Origin: Vermamoeba vermiformis
Lineage: Eukaryota; Tubulinea; Echinamoebida
Reading direction: 5' to 3'
DNA length: 64,000 bases
Assembly (NCBI GenBank): GCA_045837725.1
Contig: JBEWZL010000101.1
Coordinates: 462,163-526,162 of the forward strand
Shown here: positions 10,095 through 19,614 of the stretch, in pieces
Layout of the letters: every line of letters starts with the position of its first letter
Numbering within the stretch: the first letter of the stretch is position 1
Program-made: the position numbers and the translations under genes
Notes under the pieces: model-generated
Database searches by the model: none
Seen by the model: only the letters and a program-made list of their open reading frames with translations
Told to the model about the DNA's origin: nothing

Positions 10095-10835
10095 ATGCGA
10101 GCTTTGTTTTGCCTTGTTGCTTTTACTTTCGTGTTGAGCGCCTTTGCTCAAAGTGCTCCTTGTGATGTTCACGACTGCACATATGCCAGTGCTATTGAAG
10201 GAAACACTACGATTATCTTTAGCAGTTACTTCTACGCTCCTGCCTGCATCCGCGTTGCGCTCGGAACCAACGTTACTTTCTCTGGTGACTTTTCAGGACA
10301 CCCTCTTGTTAGTGGTTACTATGGTAATTAATATTATTCTATTATTACGCTATTTTTAATGATTAATTATATTTTTTTTCGATCAGTGAGCCCGACCGCT
10401 ACTCCCTTCAACGGAAGTATCGAGAATACTAGCTCCGGTACCACTGCCACGTTCACTATGAATGTTAGTGGAGCCAATCCTTATTATTGCCAGTACCACA
10501 AGGACCGCAAAATGTATGGCGTGATCTACGTAGGAGATTCGTGCGCGTCTGCCACTCCCACCGCTGCCCCGACTTCAGATGCCCCTACCGCAAATACTCC
10601 TATCACCACTGCCCCTACAACACCTTCCGGCTCTCCTGTTACTCCTACTTCGAGAACGCCTTCTAAAACAAGTGCAGGTAAGATCGATCGGAAAAAATCT
10701 TTTTTGTGACACCATTTTTTAAATCGCTAATGTCAGCGATATAATTAAATAGATAATCTAATGCTTTTTTACTTGATAATAGGCTTTGCTGTCCAAGTTG
10801 GCGTCTTTTCCTTGTTAGGCGTTTTGGCAATTTGA
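10095..10835 (+). CDS. Secreted cupredoxin with GPI-type tail (array member 2)
   Basis: Exons 10095-10323, 10387-10677 and 10783-10835 give 190 aa. Signal peptide MRALFCLVAFTFVLSAFAQ, then a plastocyanin-like fold with copper ligands His (SGHPLVSG) and Cys, His, Met (YYCQYHKDRKMYG). The Pro/Thr/Ala-rich stalk is likely O-glycosylated. The last exon encodes the hydrophobic tail FAVQVGVFSLLGVLAI. Intron phases (1,1) are identical to those of the other four members, which shows tandem duplication of the whole gene, leader intron included. Confidence 0.8.
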
Positions 10836-10844
10836 AGTATTACA

Positions 10845-10852
10845 CGGTAATT
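10845..10852 (+). promoter_or_regulatory. Shared 3' UTR word CGGTAATT
   Basis: Ten nt after the stop of cupredoxin 2, in the context CACGGTAATTTCGCC, which matches the copy after member 4 over GGTAATTTCG. Confidence 0.5.
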
Positions 10853-11042
10853 TCGCCGTCATTTACGATGGAAATAGCACAATAAATCAATTACCCATTG
10901 GTATTTATATAAATTTGGGTGATTATGGTGAAGTAAAGATAAGAAATTAAAATCAGCCATTTTTAGCTCGTGACAGGCGTCACGGCAAAAACGATTAAAA
11001 CTGCAGTAAAAAACTTTTAGTTTTATCTTCTTAATCCAGCCA

Positions 11043-11118
11043 AACACCACGCGAGTAAAGGTAATCTGCCCGTATAAAGATCATCAATTTCAATGAATTA
11101 ATACCTTTTATGATTCAG
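11043..11118 (+). promoter_or_regulatory. Leader exon and leader intron of cupredoxin 3
   Basis: AACACCACGCGAGTAAAG ends at 11060, followed by a GTAATC donor; the intron ends GATTCAG directly before the ATG at 11119. Confidence 0.6.
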
Positions 11119-11811
11119 ATGCGAGCTTTGTTTAGCCTGATTGCTTTGTCTTTGATTTTGAGCGCCTTTGCGCAAACTGTTCCGTGCGACGTCAACAAAT
11201 GCACGTTCGACTCAGCCACTGAAACGACTACTATTACCTTCGGCGGTACTTCTTACTCTCCTTCCTGTGTTCGTGTTGCTTCGGGAACTGTTGTCACTTT
11301 CTCGGGCCCCTTCGGAACCCATCCTTTGAGAAGCGGAATTTACGGTAAGCGAGAGGCATTTTAAGATTCTAGTACTGACATCTATTCAGATGCGGGTACT
11401 GGAAATGAAACACCCTTTGCCGGCACAATTGTTGATACCAGCTCGGGCGACACAGCTTCATTTAATATGACAATCGATGGCGCGAACCCTTTTTTCTGCA
11501 ATGTACATAAATCCTTAGGAATGGTCGGCGTGATCTACGTAGGCACTTCTTGCGCTACTCCTGTGGCTCCCACTACTCCTACCGCCGCCACTCCTACTAC
11601 TCCGACCGCTGCCACTCCTACTGCTCCGACTGCTCCCTCGACCTACCCTGTTGCCGCTCCTGTTAAGAAGAGTTCTGGTAAGATCTGGAAGCTTTTTGAC
11701 ATTGAATCCTAATTTAGAGTCACTTTTTTGAATTTATCTAATATCGCTTTGCTTGTAGCCGTCGCCGTTCAAGTTGGTGCCCTTTCTTTGTTGGCTGTTT
11801 TTGCTTTGTAA
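11119..11811 (+). CDS. Secreted cupredoxin with GPI-type tail (array member 3)
   Basis: Exons 11119-11344, 11390-11677 and 11759-11811 give 188 aa. Signal peptide MRALFSLIALSLILSAFAQ, then the plastocyanin-like domain with His in GTHPLRSG and Cys, His, Met in FFCNVHKSLGMVG, so the copper site is complete. The stalk consists of short Pro/Thr/Ala repeats (APTTPTAATPTTPTAATPTA). The last exon encodes VAVQVGALSLLAVFAL. The stalk is shorter and more regular than in member 2. Confidence 0.8.
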
Positions 11812-12420
11812 AAGCGCGGAATTGATCCGATCCGATTTTTCGAATATAAACGGTAATTATACTGATACGACCCCTTCGATAGTGAAACATTAATTCCTAC
11901 TTATTTTGTTCGACATGCCTGTTCTAAATATTTTGCGACACTTTTTATTAACCTTCTAGAACTTGTTGACTTTTTTGCCTTAAAAAGGAAACAACAATTT
12001 AAAATGTGATATGTTTAAGCTCGTAGCGCACGTAATAACAAAGACGAACAATCGCCTCGATCGTAATCTGTTCACGTTTTCAAGCTTTATCTTTTGATAC
12101 GTTCCAATCTAATAATAGTATTAAGCTTGTCAGGCAAGCTCGATTTGCCTGATCACCATCGATTTGATCCATGGCACTTATCCTACGCCCAAACTAAGCA
12201 CCAAATTCGGCTCGAAATTACTTCCGGAAATAACTTGCGTCGGTTTTTTTTTCAGATCAAAATTTACGTGCTTAAACGTCGCAATCGCGTACCATTAGCA
12301 TCGACAATATTGATCATACATAGGCGATCAGGTAATTAAACCATGTTAAGTGGAACTTAACCGACCACAAAAATTTTTTGATCTGGTCGGTACAATTGTT
12401 TTTTGTTTTTTTGAACGAAC
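11812..12420. other. Spacer between cupredoxins 3 and 4
   Basis: The spacer begins with the CGGTAATT word at 11851. A possible 81-codon frame at 12094-12339 is basic and shows no family resemblance. No RNA gene or repeat is seen. Confidence 0.5.
11851..11858 (+). promoter_or_regulatory. Shared 3' UTR word CGGTAATT
   Basis: Forty nt after the stop of cupredoxin 3, in the context TAAACGGTAATTAT, close to the copy after member 1. Confidence 0.5.
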
Positions 12421-12493
12421 AACACAAAGGTAGGCATTAATTAATCGACTTCCGTTTATATGCTGCCGTGCAGCTAATACTATTAACTATCAG
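12415..12493 (+). promoter_or_regulatory. Leader exon and leader intron of cupredoxin 4
   Basis: CGAACAACACAAAG precedes a GTAGGC donor at 12430, and the intron ends CTATCAG directly before the ATG at 12494. Confidence 0.5.
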
Positions 12494-13358
12494 ATGAGAG
12501 CCTTGATTTGCTTGGTTGCCTTCGCTTTGATCTGCGGTGCTTTTGCCCAAACTAACACTACTTTCTGCTTCACCAACGGTTGCACTTACGCTTCCGCTGT
12601 CGACGCTACTACGATCTCCGCTGCTAACTTGAAGTACACTCCTCCTTGCATCAAGGTTGCTAAAGATGCGGTTGTTACTTTCGATACCGACTTCAGCTTC
12701 CATCCTTTAGTCCCTGGCTATGTCGGTAAGCAAAATAATCTAGTCATTTTTCGATATTTTTAGTATTTTGCAACGATAATTTTCTCCCTAAACCAATCTG
12801 ATCAAATCTGTTCGTAGTTGACGGAACTCCTATGGATCTCACCGAAAGCACCGACATCACCTCCACCGATTCCGGCACTACTGCTAGCTTCACTATGGCT
12901 AGCAACTGGGCCGCCAATCCCTTCTACTGCAGCAACCACTATGGTTCAGGCATGTACGGCGTCGTGTACGTAGGCACTGCTTGCGAGGCTGTTGCTGCTC
13001 CTCAAGGCTCTACTCCTACCGCTTCTCCTCAAGCTGCTGCTCCTCAAGCCTCTGCTCCCGTTTCGGCTCCCTCCGCTGCCCCAGTGAGAGCTCCCGCCAG
13101 AAGTTCTGGTACGTACTTACAAATCCACAAACAAAATTGTTGTTCAATAATTCTATTTATGAATACTTTATTAATATAATACCATTTACGTATAATTTTG
13201 TAATTATGGCCATAATATAACCTTTGTAAAGCGAGGCGCTCCGCTCTTACTCGTGTGGCCGATATTACGCATGACCTCATTGATTAATATTTCATACCTT
13301 AGCTGCCACCGTCTCCGTTGGTGCTGCTGCCTTGATCGCTGGTTTGGCCATGTTCTAA
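12494..13358 (+). CDS. Secreted cupredoxin with GPI-type tail (array member 4)
   Basis: Exons 12494-12725, 12818-13108 and 13303-13358 give 192 aa. Signal peptide MRALICLVAFALICGAFAQ, then the cupredoxin domain with His in SFHPLVPG and Cys, His, Met in FYCSNHYGSGMYG. The stalk is rich in Pro, Ala, Gln and Ser, and the tail exon encodes ATVSVGAAALIAGLAMF. Codon use is more GC-rich at third positions than in member 2, which may point to high expression. Confidence 0.8.
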
Positions 13359-13840
13359 GAGTCAAGGATCTTGCAAATCCGGTAATTTCGAAAGCTGATT
13401 CTTAATTTTTTCGGACGAATAAATTAGAATAATTCGAAATTACTGACGTGTTGCTTGCAAATTCAATTTATATAATTGAGCTTTTAACGTAAGTAGTTTT
13501 CGGTTACGGTGATTCAAACGGATCGGGACCGATACACAGCAAACTCTGTCAAGATCCGTAATCTTTATTTTAAGTTATTATTAGTTATTATATGACAACA
13601 TTTCTAATTAAGATCAAATCAAGAATGCAATTCCATCGCAAATTTAGTGTCAAAGAAAACGAACCGGTTCCAGCTGTTGGATCTGAAATTATCCTAGCAG
13701 CCACAGTTTGATATAATTAATATGATGTGCTTCATATGGTATCGTTTATAATAGTTGTGGTAGAATTAACTTGAAAAGATTCGACAGAATAGAAAATAAC
13801 GAAAGATTTTGTTGTGAGTTAGTTTCGAAACCTTGAAACC
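13359..13840. other. Spacer between cupredoxins 4 and 5
   Basis: Contains the CGGTAATT word at 13380 and is otherwise AT-rich. No reading frame or RNA gene is supported. Confidence 0.5.
13380..13387 (+). promoter_or_regulatory. Shared 3' UTR word CGGTAATT
   Basis: Twenty-two nt after the stop of cupredoxin 4, in the context TCCGGTAATTTCG. Confidence 0.5.
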
Positions 13841-13931
13841 AAATACCACACGAGAGAAGGTAGTAAAGTGTCATAATAGTAATATGATAGTGCCAATTAC
13901 TAATTATTACGTATCTTAACTCCTCCAGAAA
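13841..13931 (+). promoter_or_regulatory. Leader exon and leader intron of cupredoxin 5
   Basis: AAATACCACACGAGAGAAG at 13841-13859 precedes a GTAGTA donor, and the intron ends CTCCAG three bases before the ATG. Confidence 0.5.
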
Positions 13932-14803
13932 ATGAAATCTTTGTTTGCTTTAGTTGTCTGTCTTGGTCTGATCGGATCCTCTGCTTTTGCCGCTATTTGC
14001 GATTATAATGGGTGCACTTATGCCACTGCCGATACTGGCATCACTGAAATCACCTTTAACAGCTCTGGTTATTTTCCTTCTTGCATCCGGGTGGATGCAG
14101 GCAGCACCGTTACTTTTACTGGACCTTTTGACACTTATCCTATTACTAGCGGCTATTTAAGTATGTATTAAATTATTATGAATCAGAATTATAGAATTAA
14201 TTTGAATTTCCCTTTCAGATGGCGCTACTGAAGTTGCAGCAACCAATGATATCTCTAACGTGACTACTGGTGCTACTGCAAACTTTACTATGACTACCGA
14301 TGGTGTCTCCGCTTTCTTTAGCCCCGGCAGTAATGGCGCATTAAAGGGTGCTATTTATGTCGGAACAAGCTGCGATCCAGCTCCACCCGTAAGTGCACCA
14401 CCTGTCACTGCCCCTGTTAGTGCCCCTGTTGCTGCTCCTACTACTCCTGTAGCCGCTCCTACCACGCCTGTTGCTGCCCCTACTGCTGCTCCTGTTGCTG
14501 CGCCAGTCAGTGCTCCTACTGCAGCCCCGACCAGCAGTCCCGTTGCAGCTCCTGTCGCCGCACCCGTAGACAATACTCCGACCAGCGCACCTCTCACTGA
14601 CACTCCTGTCGATTCCCCTGTTGCTTCGCCTCACAGTACCCCCGTCACCTCCGCTCCGCGCCCTCAGCGTGTCAGAGTTTCTAGCGGTAAATTTCTCGAT
14701 CTAGATCTACAAAACTCTTTTTTGCTAATTTTCTTGCAATTTAGCCGCTCAAGCATTCGGTGGTCTTGCTGTCCTCGCCGCAGTTGGTGTTGCCATGTTG
14801 TAA
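13932..14803 (+). CDS. Cupredoxin-like secreted protein lacking all copper ligands (array member 5)
   Basis: Exons 13932-14160, 14219-14686 and 14745-14803 give 251 aa. The signal peptide, the two N-terminal cysteines (CDYNGCTY), the beta framework and the tail exon (AFGGLAVLAAVGVAML) match the rest of the array. The first ligand His is Tyr (DTYPITSG), and the Cys-His-Met loop is replaced by AFFSPGSNGALKG, so no type 1 copper site can form. The Pro/Ala/Val/Thr stalk is about twice as long as in the other members. The frame is intact, so this is a functional, copper-free relative, comparable in logic to early nodulin-like phytocyanins. Confidence 0.8.
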
Positions 14804-14906
14804 ACTATTCTTTACCTTTTTTGTGATTTTTGAAACCGAAAGTATAAAACCGATATTTAACAAAATTACCTTGAAATTACACATCATTTTATGATAATGA
14901 CTAATA

Positions 14907-17872
14907 TTACATGTACATTTCAGACTGTAATTGAACAGATTTTTCACTTCGCAAGCCCGTGTAGTTCATGTTCGGATTCAAAATGCAGTTCTTGTAGTTG
15001 TCGAACGATGCGCCAGGGAAGTTAATCGACTCCGACGACTTCAAATGCGTGCCGACAAATTCACCGACCGTCACAGGTGTCCTAATAACAAAATTAACAT
15101 TTACAGGATTTCAACTATCGGTCTTAATGTCACGTACGAGTACTCTTCAGAAAGAATAGCGGAGACGTAAGGACTGCCGAGATTAGCTGTATCAATCACC
15201 GCATTATTTCTTGCACGCAACTTGAACACAATTGAATGACGATCAGTTGTGCCAACGACACGATGATTGTTCGCGGGATAATAGCCACCTAAAGCACGTG
15301 GTCAGTGTTGCCCTGAGTGAATCATCATAGTATTTATTACTACGTACCAGTAATGCGGTCTAGTGTTTCACAAACGATCATAACAACGTCTGTAGGTTGA
15401 GCCACTTGTTCGACATCAAGCTGTCAAAAGTGTCAAAAATGTCACCGTCAGCTTACAATACTTACCCATAGATTCGAGTCATAATCAACAACTTGTAGAC
15501 CTGCAACGACAGAGCGAGGAATGAACGAAATTAAGCCCATGTCCTAATTTGGCAATTGTTAGTAAGCCGTTCAATGAACCAGATCCGGCCACTTACTTTA
15601 TGCGTGTAACAGGTCTCGGTAAGGTCGTTATGTTGGAAGTAATGATATAGTCCCATGATGCTGTGGCTGAATTCATTAGGCGGCAAAACTAGCGGATCCA
15701 TCATATTTAAAAACTTCTCAGGTTGCATTCCAATGCCAGTGGCCATGTAGCTCATAATCTCTCGTGATAGTTCTTCTTGGAAATTCCAAATATCAGTTAT
15801 TATCTCTTGGAATTTAGGCAGTCCTGGTGGCCACGGGAATTTTTCTTCTTCGGCAACTCGTCGCATCTGATCAAACCATTAATTCGAAATTATTTGGTGG
15901 ATCCGACTTACTTGAAAGAATTCTTTGACATTATGTATGTTATTGTAGCCGACATCTCGTCCAGGATAAATATGAATCGAGTTCTTAATGCTTTCTTCTA
16001 ACGCGCAAAATTCGTTGAATATTTCTCTTGCCGCGATGAACTTTTGAAACAGTTCTTGAGGCAACGTTATCACCGCATAACTTCTTCGATGAACTTCATC
16101 GCATAATTTCTTGATTTCCTATATAAACAATCTTTAGAACGAGATCGCCTTAAATTTTCCTAAAAAGGAAATGCCGTACCTTTTCTTTAGTCTCTTCACT
16201 ACGGAGCTTTTTCAAGTCAATACGACTGATTAAAGATGGTATTAAGGCGCTTTCAGGCTCGCTGTCGATCACTAACAGATCCGAGTCCAAGTACGTTACT
16301 GTTGTTGGAACTTCTCGATCCATCTTGCAGATCCAAGTCTACAAGAGACTGATTAATTTTTGAAACATCGAGCATGAGCTTGATTAATATGCTTTCTTAC
16401 TCTTGAGGCACTATAGCCTGCATAATACGTCGGATCTACTGGCGAATATTTAATGTCGAAACAGTTCGGCATAAATTGCTAAGAATATCATCGTTAGGGA
16501 CCTAAATTAAAAAAATATCAATTCTTTACCTGCGACAGTATTTTTCCGCTCTCCCATCGAATAGCGATGTTATTTTTGTCCACAGAAATGAATTGATTCT
16601 CATTGGTTCCCCAACTGAATGAATTAACGCCCTTCAAATGCCCACTCAAGCTCTATTTCCATATTTAGCAATAGAATTATAACCTGAAATTTCAATTAAA
16701 GTACCTCGTAAGCGCCACTGAGTTTTCTCGTGTCGAAAAATTCAATTACGGGCGATTCAGTGTAGCATACAGCAAAGCAATTCTCCTAATATAGTAATTA
16801 ATATTAGTACTTCTTCGATCTATATTTAATATAATTCATAATAGACGTACTTTGAACGGATTCCATCTCATTTGCGAGATAAACTTTGAGTCAAAGGACA
16901 AGACGTTCGAGATCGATTCGTCGTTTCCAAATAAGGAAATCGTCTTGCCGGCTGCGATAAGAGTGCCTTGATTAGACCAAGACAAGGAATAATTCCGTTC
17001 TCGTGAAATGTAAGTGCTGTAAACATCGGGCAAGACAAAACTGCTCCATTGGTCCGCGCCTCTTTTCCACTTCATGAGCTATATAATATACGGTTAGTAT
17101 CGTAGTAATAATGGCAATTTTAATCATGAAAAATTAAAAGTATGAAACTAATTGCAGCTTCGTACTGGGTCGATCCGGATTCGTTCAAGAAAACAATTCG
17201 CCTGACGCGCTGCTACGATACGCACCTTTTGCTTATTTAAGGCATAAATCAGATCATCATCACCAAATTCAAAATCAAGTAACGGCTCTTCTTCGAGTCT
17301 TATCGAGATCAGATCATCAGACGTAGCTTCAACGTTGTTGATAGCGTGATTAGGATTGACCAATGCTATGTATCCATTAGAGCAGCTGAATCCAAAAAGA
17401 CCATGCGGATGAACTTCGGGATCGTTGGTCTTGCGCCACTTTAAGGCAAGTGGCGGTGCAGGGCATCCAGTTGTCGCTGAAAATAATGTAGGATAAGTAT
17501 TTAGGTTAATTTAAGTTCGTTAACTCTAATTCTGGAGTTGGCGAAATTAAATCATGAAAAAAGTACTTTTAAAATAAATTAATTTTAATACTCAATCACG
17601 TTATTTCAAGTAATTATATGTAGTATTAATCGCATAAATAATTGCAATTTTAAATTAGGCCTTCGAAGTTGAATAAAATTACCTATGACATCAGATCTGA
17701 CAGGAAAACCAGTATCAGCGCTTGTTGGAAAATTGAATAGCTTTATGTTATATTTCTGCGTTCTATTTGCATTGAAATCAATCGACAGCAAGTGCAGATC
17801 AAGCGGGGACCATTCACAGAACGAGCCCGCTAGTTGGTACACAGGCTTGATGAATGGCTTATCGTGACCCAT
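14907..17872 (-). CDS. WD40-repeat protein fused to a 2-oxoglutarate/Fe(II) oxygenase domain
   Basis: Exons 17872-17683, 17476-17166, 17078-16851, 16785-16705, 16652-16530, 16478-16401, 16338-16180, 16118-15912, 15866-15597, 15543-15466, 15420-15348, 15288-15138 and 15081-14907 keep frame for about 707 aa. Residues 1-340 form WD-like blades (FCEWSPLDLHLLSID, NYSLSWSNQGTLIAAG, GHLKGVNSFSWGTNENQFIS). Residues 370-700 match isopenicillin-N-synthase-type oxygenases, with HKD at 548-550, the distal His of NNHRVVG at 608 and the R-x-S pair DRHS at 616-618 that binds 2-oxoglutarate. The exon at the join carries WD-like TWICKMD and the oxygenase start with no stop and only a 62-nt intron before it. 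A two-gene reading starting at ATG 16323 is the alternative. Confidence 0.6.
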
Positions 17873-18058
17873 ATTATATGCAGGATCTGTTGCGTATTGT
17901 ATTGTAATAGAATTAGGACTGTGAGCAGAGAATTTTGTAGGTTAGCCTTTTGTGAACGAAAATCGAGAATCGCAATGGCAGTCTGAAATCGAAGAACATC
18001 TGATAGCAGGCGACCGGCTTTCCTATTCACCAATTCCGTATCAAGTGCAACCGTACAT

Positions 18059-19351
18059 TTATTTGATCCACTCTTTTTTGGTGAGTACGCTGAGGCTCGG
18101 ATGTGCCTCTTCAAATTCATCAATGGCATCCTTGATTATCATTTGGCAATGTCCTATACGTAGTTCTTTAAGCATTGGCAATTGTCCGACGAAGTGCAAG
18201 GTCTCATCAGTTAGTCGATCACATCCGCTTAAGTTCAGGAACTGAAGCCGTGTGCAGTTCGCGCATAGCACCGATACGAATTCGTTCGTGATGGAAACAC
18301 ACTTCGACAAGCTAAGCCACTGTAGGGACGTTGCATGGGCCACAAATGTTTTGAAATCTTCGAGGCGGTTGATCCTGTAACATCCGCTTAAATCCAGCTT
18401 GGTGAGTAGTGAGCATCCCATAAATAGCTTCCCTAGCGTCTAAATAGTGTGTTAGTCGTGATTTTTATCAAACTTTAGCAATTTGAAGCATTGAAGCGAT
18501 GAACAAGCTAATCAGAATCCGTTACAAAAACAAATCTGACAGCTCAGTTTTTCGCTGATTGAGCTTCAAATAGACTGCTTACCTTGCCAGTAATACCTCT
18601 GCTACACTCTTCCACTAATAGAGTCCTTAGATTCGTGCAATAATGCGCCAACTCTACGAGCACGTTGTCGGCTCTGTCCGACGCCAAAGATGAGCCCAGA
18701 TCAAGCTCTTGCAGGCGCGTGCACGAGCTGATTATATTCGAAATATCTCTGTCGCTGATACTTCCTACTGAGTTCAGCTGTAACGAGGTCAAGTGACTGA
18801 ATCTCGTAAGTGGTGCGAAGAAGCGAACGGATACACGCTGCAAGAGAATGATTAGCTTCAGCAATGATATGGGAACTACGAATAGATGCACAGTGTACGT
18901 GTGATTAGGTTTTGAGGGTACTTACGTTTAAATTGAGGCTCTCAAGCGTAGCACAGGAAGCAGATTCAGCCAAGGCGCGCAATCCATGATTGACTACTGG
19001 AACGTTGAGCGAGTACTTAGGCACCGAAAAATCAACCCTTCGTAGTCTCGTACAACTCTTCGACGTTGCTATAGCCATGAGAATATTATCACTAGGGGTG
19101 TATCCAGCACGAAGCGAGATGTTTTCAATCCGGCCGAATCTGCTTAGTGCCCAAAGAGCATTTGGGTACGAATCGATCGCCAATGACCTACATTTTCCAT
19201 AGAAAGTATTGATAATGTACTTCCAATGCTTGTTGATCTCAAATAACAAACGCAGCGTATCTGTCGGTAGATACTCGCAGATGTACAGCTTCAGTTCACT
19301 TGGCAATGCGTCGATATTATATTGAGAGCTGTTTTTATTCGACTCATCCAT
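18059..19351 (-). CDS. F-box/leucine-rich-repeat protein (cysteine-containing LRR type)
   Basis: Exons 19351-18926, 18837-18583 and 18439-18059 give 353 aa. An F-box-like segment starts near residue 13 (IDALPSELKLYICEYLPTD). Leucine-rich repeats follow, with clear CC-type units such as LTKLDLSGCYRI, LQWLSLSKCVSITNEFV and LQFLNLSGCDRLTDETL. The last LRRs are the best conserved. The protein is a probable SCF substrate receptor in the same class as the gene at 6709, but is not a close copy of it. It ends 186 nt from the start of the WD40/oxygenase gene on the same strand and is divergent from the PEPCK-like gene. Confidence 0.8.
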
Positions 19352-19614
19352 GTTGCAAATTATTTCCACGAAGCAGAACTTTGATCTTGAATCTTTGTTG
19401 AATTTGGTGTCAAATGCGCTTCTGAAACTACTCTGGCATTAATTCGCGGTTTTCTAAATATAATGCACGAGTGTTAATATTATTTTGGTATTTTTGGTCT
19501 GTTGTCTTCATGCTCGAGCGAGAAATAAAATATCACCCCGCAACGGTCAGTGATAGTTTGTTGTTTTTGAGGCAAAGCAGAGCCACTTGTAAATCTTATT
19601 CAGTATATATAATC

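Noticed and set aside
12094-12339. Plus-strand open frame of 81 codons between cupredoxins 3 and 4
   Set aside because: Basic, unstructured-looking and without any homology cue.
14341-14634. Minus-strand frames opposite the stalk of cupredoxin 5
   Set aside because: Their Arg/Ser/Gly or Ala/Thr/Gly runs are only the reverse reading of Pro/Ala/Thr codons.
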